Assembly: GCA_903921605.1 (NCBI GenBank)
Contig: CAIXQV010000387.1
Span: 1-31,128 of the forward strand
Length of the DNA stretch: 31,128 nt
Reading direction: 5' to 3'
Source of the DNA: an uncultured Planctomycetaceae bacterium
GTDB taxonomy: Bacteria > Planctomycetota > Planctomycetia > Planctomycetales > Planctomycetaceae
The translations under genes were made by a program, and so were the position numbers. Positions 18,089 to 26,319 of the stretch are shown here, piece after piece; the first letter of the stretch is position 1; every line of letters begins with the position of its first letter. The notes below the pieces were generated by a model. The model was given only the letters and a program-made list of their open reading frames with translations. It made no database searches and had not been told where the DNA came from.

Positions 18089-19179
18089 CACACGTTAAAC
18101 AGGAAGTGGCAAATATCTCCGTCCTGCATAACGTACGTTTTCCCTTCGACTCGCAGCTTTCCTGCGGCTCGAATATCCTTTTCGGTCTTGTAGGTTTCAA
18201 GATCCGGCAGGGTATAGATTTCACAGCGAATGAAGCCTCGTTCAAAATCGGTGTGAATCACACCAGCTGCCTGAGGCGCTGTGGCTCCGATGGGGATTGT
18301 CCACGCTCGGACTTCTTTTTCGCCGGCGGTGAAGTAGCTCTGCAAGCCCAGAGTTTTGTACGTCGCACGAGCGAGTGGTCCCAGAGCCGGCTCTTTCAAC
18401 CCGACCGACTCCAACATCTCCTGACGATCAGCTTCATCGAGTTCCGCTAACTCAGCTTCCAGTTTTGCGCAAACCGGCACAACAGAAGCGCCGTGTTCAG
18501 CAGCATACTTTCGCACCTGTTCGACCAACGGACCTTTGCCTTCAAGATCATCCTCCGCCACATTCGCCACGAACAGAATCGGCTTGGCCGTCATCAGTCC
18601 GATCGCGCTGATCACTTTCGCTTCTTCTTCGGTAAACTCCACTGTGCGCAGTGGCTTACCATCGTTAACGATGGCCTGACATTTCTCCATGACCGTTGCA
18701 CGCAGCTTCGCATCTTTGTCGCCGCTCTTGGCGGATCGCTGAGCTTTAGGCAGACTGTTCTCCAGCGTCTGCATGTCGGCCAGAAGCAATTCGGTTTCGA
18801 TCACTTCGATGTCTGATAAGGGGTTGACGCCGCCGCCCACATGTGTGATGTCATCATCGACAAAACAACGCACAACCTGCAGGATCGCGTCGACCTCACG
18901 GATGTGACTCAGGAATTTATTGCCCAGTCCTTCACCAACGCTCGCGCCTTTGACGATGCCAGCGATATCCACAAGCTTTAGAATCGCCGGGATAACTTTT
19001 TGGGGAGGAATGTACGTAGTGATTCGCTTGAGCCGTTCATCCGGAACACTGACGATGCCTTCGTTTGGTTCAATCGTACAGAACGGATAGTTCGCACTTT
19101 GAGCGGCGGTTGAACAAGTCAGAGCATTGAACAGAGTGCTCTTGCCGACATTCGGCAGGCCGACGATTCCGGCTTCCAT
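18088..19179 (-). CDS. ychF: YchF/OLA1 ribosome-binding GTPase/ATPase
   Basis: A 363-residue Obg-superfamily P-loop protein. The P-loop lies in [15 protein letters not shown] at the very N-terminus. The switch II region is [21 protein letters not shown], in which the usual catalytic Gln is replaced by a hydrophobic residue, as in HAS-GTPases. The coiled-coil insertion spans about 120-200. The C-terminal TGS domain includes [23 protein letters not shown] and ends ICHFLFNV. The family prefers ATP and binds ribosomes, and is linked to translation and stress control. Start: ATG at 19179 with GGAAG about 9 nt upstream. The length is standard for bacteria. The nuclease gene follows directly with a one-base overlap. 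Confidence 0.97.
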   Translation of the reverse strand: MEAGIVGLPNVGKSTLFNALTCSTAAQSANYPFCTIEPNEGIVSVPDERLKRITTYIPPQKVIPAILKLVDIAGIVKGASVGEGLGNKFLSHIREVDAILQVVRCFVDDDITHVGGGVNPLSDIEVIETELLLADMQTLENSLPKAQRSAKSGDKDAKLRATVMEKCQAIVNDGKPLRTVEFTEEEAKVISAIGLMTAKPILFVANVAEDDLEGKGPLVEQVRKYAAEHGASVVPVCAKLEAELAELDEADRQEMLESVGLKEPALGPLARATYKTLGLQSYFTAGEKEVRAWTIPIGATAPQAAGVIHTDFERGFIRCEIYTLPDLETYKTEKDIRAAGKLRVEGKTYVMQDGDICHFLFNV

Positions 19180-19397
19180 TGAAGACTTCCACGCTTAAAA
19201 AAGGACACAGTCGTCGCAGACTTTCTCGCCCGCGACTTCGAAGTCAAGGATTGTACAGGTCCCGAATCCTTCGGCAAATGGGCCTTTGTCTGCAGCGAGA
19301 ATCGAGAGAAACACCTGAATTTTGGCGGGTGCAGCGACCTCCGGCGACTAACATTCCGCAGGCTAAGCAAAGAATCGCGGCCCACAGACCGCTGCAA

Positions 19398-19417
19398 GCG
19401 AGTTAACTCGCCGAGTT
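19398..19417. promoter_or_regulatory. Candidate operator: 14-bp palindrome with an extra inverted half-site
   Basis: GCGAGTT/AACTCGC is a perfect 14-bp palindrome at 19398-19411. A third arm, CGAGTT (19412-19417), forms a second dyad with the AACTCG half, spaced by one C. It lies in the divergent ychF / TPR intergenic region, about 45 nt before the TPR start, so it may be a repressor or activator site. This is based on symmetry alone. Confidence 0.35.
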
Positions 19418-19461
19418 ATTAAGCGACACAGAACGCGGCTTCTTCCATAAAGACAGGGTAT

Positions 19462-19776
19462 ATGAATATGGCGTCTCGACGAGAAAAACTTGAAGTCATG
19501 CTGCAGTCGAGCCCCGAAGATCAAATGCTCAGATACATGCTGGCAATGGAATTCGACAAGGAGGGCAGTTCCGAGCAATCCCTTGAATTGTTTGAAACTC
19601 TGATGACGGCAGCAACCCCGTATGTTCCAGCCTTTTTGATGGCAGGCCAGTTACTAGCAAAAATTGGCCGTGTAGAAGACGCAAAGAAGACGTTTTCCAC
19701 AGGAATTCAGCAGGCTCAACAACAAAACAACAGCCATGCCGCGGGCGAGATGGCAGGATTTCTGGCTGCACTTTAG
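19462..19776 (+). CDS. Small TPR-like protein
   Basis: A 104-residue soluble helical protein. SPEDQMLRYMLAMEFDKEGSSEQSLELFETLM and YVPAFLMAGQLLAKIGRVEDAKKTFSTGI look like two consecutive tetratricopeptide units, with the small residues, Tyr and Ala at usual places, and a short final helix (HAAGEMAGFLAAL). There is no signal peptide. ATG at 19462 is preceded by an AGGG about 5 nt upstream; a second ATG two codons on is also possible. TPR proteins act as scaffolds for protein contacts; no partner can be deduced. It may be controlled by the palindromic site just upstream. It is divergent from ychF and separated from the secretin gene by 404 nt. Confidence 0.82.
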   Translation: MNMASRREKLEVMLQSSPEDQMLRYMLAMEFDKEGSSEQSLELFETLMTAATPYVPAFLMAGQLLAKIGRVEDAKKTFSTGIQQAQQQNNSHAAGEMAGFLAAL

Positions 19777-20180
19777 AAAATGCGCTGGGCGGTGTGTGAA
19801 TCGAATTGGTTGCCGGTGAGACACAGGCGACAGCCACCCAATGCAACACCAACACCGGCGGCTGGGCGGTAAACGGAACTGATTGAGATCCTTAAAACAG
19901 AGTCCAATTTCGCTTCTTGCCCGAGTCCTTCATCTCTGCAAAAACTCATCGCCAGTCAAAACAGGCGATTTGAGAAGGCTTTTCTCACGACACGGGTCCT
20001 TGAATTCACGCAGATGTATTCGGTTGTACCGATCGTGCTGGAGATTGCAGTTTTTCCGGTCGATACCGATTAGGGAATCTTCGAATAGCCGCCGAGAATT
20101 CAGGCTCGACCGGCCCAGCGAAGAAGCATTGCCAAGGGGGATCGCGGTATCATCGGACACCGCGAAAAAGGCGTAGACGC
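19777..20180. other. 404-nt intergenic region
   Basis: No supported gene. Reading frames here translate to Arg/Ser-rich sequence without domain character. Two possible stems are visible: GCCGGTG/CACCGGC across about 19810-19861, and ATCGCC/GGCGAT across about 19947-19970. The region probably holds the promoter and leader of the secretin gene. Confidence 0.5.
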
Positions 20181-22799
20181 ATGTTTGGGCGGCGACGACA
20201 ACCAGCCGAAGTACGTCCTCTGGATCGCAGATGCGACCAGAGTATCGTGCTTTTCCGCCCAGTTCCTTCGGTCGCACTCTGCATGTCGGTCTGGATGCTC
20301 CTGTCAGCGACGTCGCTGAAGTCGGATGAGCTTCAAGGCGAAAGATCGAGTCGCACATCGACAGAGCGAGTTACACAACCAGCATCGCCTTCAACTTCCG
20401 TATCGCGTTCTTCCGCACCCCGACGATCGAACGTCTGGAGGGCTCGTCCAGCGACACCGGAACGAACGCTGCAGGAACGATCACTCATTGAATATCCACC
20501 TCCGGAACGGCAAGCTCGACGAACCTCGCAAGTCCGATCGGAACCCAGCCGAACGACCAAATCGGCCGTTGTTCAGACCGCTGCATGGAAGGGTACGAGG
20601 ACATCATCAGAAATACACGACGTCGTGGGAGCAGATTCTGATTCGAAGGGAACTCAGGTTGTTTACCGGCCGAGCCAGCCGCCAAATCAGTTGAACCTCG
20701 ATCAGCCTCAGTTACCGCTGGAAGAACGCGACCTTCCCGAACCACCTGAACCGCAGACGTTGCCGCCCGCGGATGACCAGCGTCCGCTTCCAATTGTGGA
20801 GCAGGATGTTGTCGCACAAGAAGCTGCTGACGAACGAATTCCGGAACAGGAGTTACCTGGAAAAACTCCCAACCTCGTTCCGGAACGCCCCGTCGATGTC
20901 GAATCACCACCATTCGCGAAACAACGCGAGCCTCGCCAGCAACTGCGTGCAGAGGACCTCCAGCAGAACAGTTCAGGCCTGCCGGAAGTGACGACAGACG
21001 ACAAAGGCGTGATCAACATTCCATTTCGTGATGCGGACACTGTCGTCAGTCGACGCGATCTGGAGCTGCGAATGAACAATGGCCTGATCACACTAATCGC
21101 CAACGACGCCAGTCTGAGTGACATCCTTTCCATTCTGGCTCATGATCACGGTCTGAACATTGTGTCATCAGATACGATTACACAGCAGGTCTCGGTGACT
21201 CTCCGGGATGTTCCGCTTGCCGATGCATTGAACGCAATTTTATCGATTCAGGGATTGTCGTGGAGTCGCCGCAACAACATTATCTCCATCACCAGAATGA
21301 CTACGGACGACGCTGGTGGAGCCATTGTCCAGGGCCGCGTGATCAAGGTCTTTCCGCTGAGTTATGTCTCGGGCACCGAAATCGAAGCGGTCATCAAGGA
21401 TCTGCTTTCGCCTGTAGGCAAAGTCAAATCGATGCAGTCCGAAAAACTGGACACCAGAAAGTCTTCAGATAGGCTGATCGTGGAGGATCTTCCAGATTAT
21501 CTGGATCGGATCGAGGCTTGTATCCACCAGCTTGACCGCCCACCGAAGCAAGTTCAAATTGAAGCCCATATTCTGGAAGTCGATCTTTCAGCCGACAACC
21601 GTCATGGCGTGAATCTTGAAATGATGTCGGACATCGCCGGAACCAAGGTTTCACTGAAAACACCGGGCTTTGCAAAGTCGACAAGCAATCCTGCACTGCT
21701 GGTGGGAATTGATGGCTCGAAAGTTGATGGCCTGCTGGATGCGTTAAAGAACACAGTTGATGCCAGAACTCTGGCATCTCCCCAGGTCCTTGTAACCCAT
21801 GGCCAGGAGGCCCGAATCCAGATCGGTGGAAAGATCGGATATCGTCAAAGCACCACGACAGAAACAAGCACAGTGCAAGGTGTGGAATTCCTTGATGTCG
21901 GTGTTGTGCTGACGGTGACGCCGTATATCGGAATGAACGGTCAGGTGCTTATGAAGGTTAATCCTGAAGTCTCTGATGGATCAATCAATCTCGACACCGA
22001 ACTTCCGGATGAGCAGATCACAACGGTCGACTCGACGGTCCTCCTGAACGACGGGCAGGGCATGGTCATTGGTGGACTGATTCGTGAGATCGACGATGAC
22101 CAGCGAATCAAAGCCGCCGGCCTCGGTGAAGTCTGGATGGTTGGCCGTTTGTTTCAACAGTCACGAACGAAACGGTCCAGAAAAGAAGTCATCGTCGTAC
22201 TGGTCCCTCGAATCGTTGACTGCCCGTGTCCTCTGGATGCCGAGCAGCAGACTCAGCTTGATCGCACAGAGACCCCGCTGTTTCACGGAGCGCTCGAACG
22301 AGAGTTCCGGCCATGGGAGCCCGAACTTCCCGAAGTACGCTATCGCCCCCGGGATACTCGCCGAAACCTTCAGGAGTTCCGCAGAAGTGAGGGTACTCGC
22401 TGGATCCCTGAGCCGCCTCGTTCTGCCGATTACTACCTGAATGAACCACCGGCCGAAGTACCTGTCATTATGGAGCCCGTGGCTCCATACGAAGAATTAA
22501 TCACGGAGCCACCGGCAGAAATGCCGGCGGCAGGGCAAGGACGTTCGAGAGCTGAACGCATTCCGGTCGAAGCAGGCCAACAGCCGAATTCAGTACAACC
22601 TGTCAGCGGCACACGGCCGGGATTTTCCTCGACTGCGAATGACAACAATTCTCATAAGTCTCGGCAGAACCTGCCGGTTCCGGAAAATCAGGCTTTTCAC
22701 AGACAAGTGAAGAAGTCAGAATTAACAAAGTCGGGTCAGCAAATCAGACAGAAGATGTCTGCCCGGAATGGAAGTTCTTCCAAGGGTTATGTCCGCTGA
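20181..22799 (+). CDS. Secretin-family outer-membrane channel with long disordered N- and C-terminal regions
   Basis: An 872-residue protein. A hydrophobic stretch (SVALCMSVWMLLSATS, about residues 30-45) probably acts as export signal. Residues 50-280 are low-complexity: Arg/Ser-rich at first, then Pro/Glu-rich. An STN/N0-like domain occupies about 285-375 (SLSDILSILAHDHGLNIVSS ... VPLADALNAILS), and an N1-like domain about 385-460. The secretin core spans about 460-690, including SPQVLVTHGQEARIQIG, the signature region AAGLGEVWMVGRLFQ and the final strand KEVIVVLVPRIV. A 180-residue Pro/Glu-rich tail follows. Secretins form outer-membrane gates for type II/III secretion and type IV pili. 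No ATPase, platform or pilin gene is nearby. A good terminator lies just downstream, so it is transcribed alone or last. Confidence 0.92.
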   Translation: MFGRRRQPAEVRPLDRRCDQSIVLFRPVPSVALCMSVWMLLSATSLKSDELQGERSSRTSTERVTQPASPSTSVSRSSAPRRSNVWRARPATPERTLQERSLIEYPPPERQARRTSQVRSEPSRTTKSAVVQTAAWKGTRTSSEIHDVVGADSDSKGTQVVYRPSQPPNQLNLDQPQLPLEERDLPEPPEPQTLPPADDQRPLPIVEQDVVAQEAADERIPEQELPGKTPNLVPERPVDVESPPFAKQREPRQQLRAEDLQQNSSGLPEVTTDDKGVINIPFRDADTVVSRRDLELRMNNGLITLIANDASLSDILSILAHDHGLNIVSSDTITQQVSVTLRDVPLADALNAILSIQGLSWSRRNNIISITRMTTDDAGGAIVQGRVIKVFPLSYVSGTEIEAVIKDLLSPVGKVKSMQSEKLDTRKSSDRLIVEDLPDYLDRIEACIHQLDRPPKQVQIEAHILEVDLSADNRHGVNLEMMSDIAGTKVSLKTPGFAKSTSNPALLVGIDGSKVDGLLDALKNTVDARTLASPQVLVTHGQEARIQIGGKIGYRQSTTTETSTVQGVEFLDVGVVLTVTPYIGMNGQVLMKVNPEVSDGSINLDTELPDEQITTVDSTVLLNDGQGMVIGGLIREIDDDQRIKAAGLGEVWMVGRLFQQSRTKRSRKEVIVVLVPRIVDCPCPLDAEQQTQLDRTETPLFHGALEREFRPWEPELPEVRYRPRDTRRNLQEFRRSEGTRWIPEPPRSADYYLNEPPAEVPVIMEPVAPYEELITEPPAEMPAAGQGRSRAERIPVEAGQQPNSVQPVSGTRPGFSSTANDNNSHKSRQNLPVPENQAFHRQVKKSELTKSGQQIRQKMSARNGSSSKGYVR

Positions 22800-22834
22800 A
22801 TCCAGGATAGTGATTGAACCGAGTTAAAAATTAC

Positions 22835-22859
22835 ACGGACGCCGTGTCCGTCATTTTTT
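22835..22859 (+). terminator. Rho-independent terminator after the secretin gene
   Basis: A 6-bp stem ACGGAC/GTCCGT with a 5-nt loop (22835-22851) is followed two bases later by six T (22854-22859). It is 36 nt after the secretin stop. A TTG that could extend the next ORF falls on this T-run, which argues against that extension. Confidence 0.6.
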
Positions 22860-22896
22860 GGGTGTTGTGAAAGGCTTCAGTACTTCGAGTGCTCTC

Positions 22897-23100
22897 ATGC
22901 CAAACGAACTGCCTCTGCCGGATGATTTGAAGCATCTTATTGAGAAGCGTGGCGGCAAAGACCGCCGCAACAAAAAGAATAACCGTTTGTCTGACGACGA
23001 AGACGGCGGTGGTGGCGTTGGCGAAGTCCGCCGCGCCGGACAGCGAGATCGTCGTGGATCAAAAAATTATCGAGATCTGTTGAATGACGACGACGAATAG
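22897..23100 (+). CDS. Small highly charged conserved-type hypothetical protein
   Basis: A 67-residue protein beginning MPNELPLPDDLKHLIEKRGG, then a Lys/Arg-rich stretch, an acidic DDEDGGGG patch, a second basic patch and an acidic end (LLNDDDE). It has no membrane segment or signal peptide. I start it at ATG 22897. Upstream in-frame GTG (22867) and TTG (22858) starts are possible, but the TTG lies in the preceding terminator and none has a good ribosome-binding site. Alternating basic and acidic blocks suggest a disordered protein that binds nucleic acid or a partner protein. The opening LPxDLxHLIEKR pattern seems familiar from short planctomycete hypotheticals, but I cannot name a family. 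Confidence 0.65.
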   Translation: MPNELPLPDDLKHLIEKRGGKDRRNKKNNRLSDDEDGGGGVGEVRRAGQRDRRGSKNYRDLLNDDDE

Positions 23101-23307
23101 TCGCTATAGAGTTAAAGTCCGCTTGAGTCCTGCTGGCTAATAGAAATCTCAGACAAGCCGGAAGTTGTTCTGTGCGCGACCATGATTGTGGCTGACTTCT
23201 AAAGGTGTTCCGCGAACCCCCGGCCTCAATTCGTACCGTGTGGAGAGTATCTCTTTGAACTCTGCTGTTCGACCACAGAAGCGGACTGGAACTATCGCAG
23301 GTTACTG

Positions 23308-23760
23308 ATGACCAACGATCGTGCCGACACGACGGACATAAACAACGAAGTGTCGCGACCGAACCAATCGACTCGCTTTACGGGACTTAAGCAGGCTGCC
23401 GCTATTGTCGGCGCTGTGGCCTGCCTGATCCTTGCGGGTATTGGATTCTTTCTTCCCGTCCTTCCGAGCACTCCGTTCGTTCTGCTGGCAAGTTACCTGC
23501 TGATCCAGTGTTCGCCGAAAATGCATCGCCGACTCAAAGGGTCTCGCTTCTTTGGAAGGATCCTCAGTGACTGGGAAGATCGCAAAGGGATACGACCGGC
23601 CGACAAAGTCCGCGCGATTGTGATTGTGGTTGCCGGGCTTATTCTGACCTTCAGTGTGGGAAATCTCTCAACCACGTTGCGATTCCTCACTCTGATCCTG
23701 GTGCTGATCGGACTATACGTCATCATCCGGCTACCAGTCGCGAAGGATGAGGCGCCCTGA
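23308..23760 (+). CDS. DUF454 (YbaN-like) inner-membrane protein
   Basis: A 150-residue membrane protein. After about 25 polar residues a hydrophobic segment leads into GIGFFLPVLPSTPFVLLASYLLIQCSPKMHRRL, which contains the DUF454 hallmark G-x-x-x-P-x-L-P-[ST]-T/S-P-F and the SP-x-x-H pattern. SRFFGRILSDWEDRKGIRPADK is the family's next conserved block, and two close hydrophobic segments follow. This family has about 120-150 residues, sits in the inner membrane, and has no established function. Start: ATG at 23308 with AGG 8 nt upstream. It lies in a + strand run but is more than 100 nt from both neighbours, so operon membership is uncertain. Confidence 0.88.
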   Translation: MTNDRADTTDINNEVSRPNQSTRFTGLKQAAAIVGAVACLILAGIGFFLPVLPSTPFVLLASYLLIQCSPKMHRRLKGSRFFGRILSDWEDRKGIRPADKVRAIVIVVAGLILTFSVGNLSTTLRFLTLILVLIGLYVIIRLPVAKDEAP

Positions 23761-23864
23761 AACGCAGTCAACAACTGCAGACAGATGTTGACCGGCTTTG
23801 CCCTTGAAGCCTGACCGTCTAAGATCCACAGCGGATTCATTGCCTCCGGCTGCGGACATTGCAC

Positions 23865-26309
23865 ATGACACTCATCAATTCGACACTGATCTTTGGACTG
23901 GTGCTGGCAACCGTGCCGGTCATCCTGCACATGGTCATGCGTGCCAAGCCCAAACGCATTGAATTCCCCGCGCTGCGGTTGCTGAAAGCACGTCAACCGT
24001 CCAACGCTCGCCGAATGCAGCTAAGACATTTGCTGCTGCTGATTCTTCGTTCTCTGGTCATCGCCATTCTGGTGATCGCGATCGCTCGCCCGTCGTTGCC
24101 CGCTGCACGATACGGACTCCGTTGGTGGGAATGGGCAATACTCGCAACCGCAATTGCCGGAAGCACTGCGGCCTATTTCCTGTTCGCCGCGCGTGGAGCC
24201 AATCGCGACACTGCATCGGTTGAGCATCGTGAACGTAAGGGGCGCCTGAGACTCTGGTGCCTTTTGGCTGGTATCGCAGCAACTTTGATCGGAGTCGGTA
24301 TTCCATGGGGTCTGCGAGTTCGTGCGGAATTGTTATCTCCTCGAGCGGAGACATCTGAGAACATCCCGGTGGCGGCTGTTTTTCTGCTCGATACCAGCTT
24401 CAGCATGAAGTACCGGCATGAGAATCGAACTCGTCTGGAACATTGTCGAGATATCGTGAAGGAGCATATTGGCCGACTTCCTTCAGGCAGTCGAGCTGCC
24501 ATCTCCGGAGCCACTCCCAATGAAGATATCATCTTTCAGGCAGACCTGATCGGAGCAGGTTCAAGACTCGAAACGCTGGAACCGACTGCGGTCCCGGAAT
24601 CCCTGAATCGCCGAATCAAGGCTGCAATTCAGACTCAGGTCGACGACCGAAAACGTGTTCAGGAAGACGCGGGTCCTGGAGGATCTGCAGATCTGTTTGC
24701 ACGCGAGATTTATGTGCTCACAGATTTATCACGGACAGCATGGCAGGATCCGGATGAAAGCGGGCTGTCTGATTTTCTAAAGCAGCATGACTGGCTGCAG
24801 ATCTATATTGTCGATGTTTCGGTTCCTGACGCCGTTAATGCGGCCATCATGGATCTGAGACTTTCCAGCGATACCACGATTGCGGGACGCGACCTGCTGC
24901 TGACGATGAACATCTCAACGATCGGTATTCCCCCCGGGAAGAAGACCATTGAAACGCTGTTGATTGATTCCGGTGGAGCTGAAACTCGCTTCGGGGCTCC
25001 TCAGATCGTAGATCTTGGCAATGGATCGGCTGAGGTTCAAACTGCAGTGCGAATCACAGGCAATCAGACCTATGTGCAGGGCGTGGTGAGATTAAACTCC
25101 GAAGATCCATTGCCAGATGACAACTTGAAGTATTTCTCGTGTGGTGTTCGTCCGCGTCCCAGACTGTTACTAATCTCCGATCGATTGGAAGAAGGGCTGT
25201 ACATTCGGAACGCTTTACTGCCCGAAGAACTGGAACGTCTGGGTACTCCGGAGTGTGAAATCACTAGTGTCGTGACTGCTCAGGTGAGTCAGCAGAATAT
25301 GGCTCAGTATGACGCCGTATTTCTGGTCAACTGCGCGCGTCCGGATGAATCTCTTTGGAGCGGACTAAAGGGGTTTGCGGAATCCGGTGGAGGAGTCTTC
25401 GTAGTGGCCGGCTCGAACCGAATTCAAGCGGCCGCATGGTCTGTTACCGTTGCAAAAGATCTGCTTCCAGCAACACCCATTCGCAGTGTTCCGTTTCGCA
25501 GCCAGCCTGGCAGTCTACGTCTGACGAAAGTCCAGCATCCATTACTTCAGCCGTTTTCCGAACACGAAGGTCTGAGAACCGAGTTATCCATCGTGGCATT
25601 TGATCGACGCTGGGCGGTGGAGCAGTCTAACGAAGTAACGGTGCTGCTGAATTATGACAATCAGGAGGGTCAGCCAGCTCTGCTTGAGCGACGAATCGGA
25701 TCAGGACGATGCTTGCTGTTTACTTCGGCGATGGACAACCTTAACGACGGAGGCAGACTGTGGAACAATCTGACCTCGAACATCTCCTTCGTTGTGCTGA
25801 ACGACAGAATCCTGCAACATCTTGCTGGCGTAAACGACCAGCGACGAAACTTCACCGCAGGAGCTGCGATCAACTTGCCAGTCCCGGTGAGCCAGCGATT
25901 TGAACAATATCGGCTCCGCCGCCCCGGGCTGCGGCAGACGTCGGGAACTCTGCCTGCAGAGGAATCATCTTTGCTGATTACAGATGCCGTGGATCCCGGT
26001 CACTATCGCGTCACGCCATTTGAATCTCCCAGCACCTACGAAGCTGCATTCTCAGTGAACTTCCGAGATCAGGAGTCGGACCTGATTCGCATTCCTGACA
26101 ATACTTTGCTGCAGATGTTTGGCACTGATCGAATAATGATTGTGCACGACGTCAATGAGTTACAGCGAGCTGTTCGGGTAGCACGGCTGGGAGTCGAAGT
26201 GTTTCCTGTTCTGGCAGGCCTGCTTATTGTGCTGTTCTGTGCAGAACACCTGATGGCAAACTTCTTTTACGATGAGCCTGTCGCCGTGATTCAGGAACTC
26301 AAAACATAG
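23865..26309 (+). CDS. BatA-like membrane protein with von Willebrand factor A domain
   Basis: An 814-residue protein. It opens with the N-terminal BatA/aerotolerance domain: a first hydrophobic segment, then MRAKPKRIEFPALRLL, a basic linker and a second helix (about 56-75). Two more membrane helices lie at about 89-108 and 131-150. A VWA-type domain starts at VAAVFLLDTSFSMKY, where DTSFS (176-180) is the metal-ion-dependent adhesion site. After a long extracytoplasmic region containing a glutamine-amidotransferase-like stretch (YDAVFLVNCARPDE ... GFAESGGGVFVVAGSN), a last membrane helix lies near 785-805. I prefer ATG 23865 to the TTG two codons earlier. Such proteins usually sit beside MoxR ATPases and DUF58 proteins, which are not in this window. 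The gene ends 10 nt from the end of the convergent PEP-CTERM gene. Confidence 0.88.
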   Translation: MTLINSTLIFGLVLATVPVILHMVMRAKPKRIEFPALRLLKARQPSNARRMQLRHLLLLILRSLVIAILVIAIARPSLPAARYGLRWWEWAILATAIAGSTAAYFLFAARGANRDTASVEHRERKGRLRLWCLLAGIAATLIGVGIPWGLRVRAELLSPRAETSENIPVAAVFLLDTSFSMKYRHENRTRLEHCRDIVKEHIGRLPSGSRAAISGATPNEDIIFQADLIGAGSRLETLEPTAVPESLNRRIKAAIQTQVDDRKRVQEDAGPGGSADLFAREIYVLTDLSRTAWQDPDESGLSDFLKQHDWLQIYIVDVSVPDAVNAAIMDLRLSSDTTIAGRDLLLTMNISTIGIPPGKKTIETLLIDSGGAETRFGAPQIVDLGNGSAEVQTAVRITGNQTYVQGVVRLNSEDPLPDDNLKYFSCGVRPRPRLLLISDRLEEGLYIRNALLPEELERLGTPECEITSVVTAQVSQQNMAQYDAVFLVNCARPDESLWSGLKGFAESGGGVFVVAGSNRIQAAAWSVTVAKDLLPATPIRSVPFRSQPGSLRLTKVQHPLLQPFSEHEGLRTELSIVAFDRRWAVEQSNEVTVLLNYDNQEGQPALLERRIGSGRCLLFTSAMDNLNDGGRLWNNLTSNISFVVLNDRILQHLAGVNDQRRNFTAGAAINLPVPVSQRFEQYRLRRPGLRQTSGTLPAEESSLLITDAVDPGHYRVTPFESPSTYEAAFSVNFRDQESDLIRIPDNTLLQMFGTDRIMIVHDVNELQRAVRVARLGVEVFPVLAGLLIVLFCAEHLMANFFYDEPVAVIQELKT

Positions 26310-26319
26310 ATTTCGTAGA

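Noticed and set aside
19883..20176. 97-residue + strand ORF and the overlapping - strand ORF at 19930-20358
   Set aside because: Arg/Ser-rich translation without domain character, no ribosome-binding site, and the antisense frame overlaps the start of the secretin gene.
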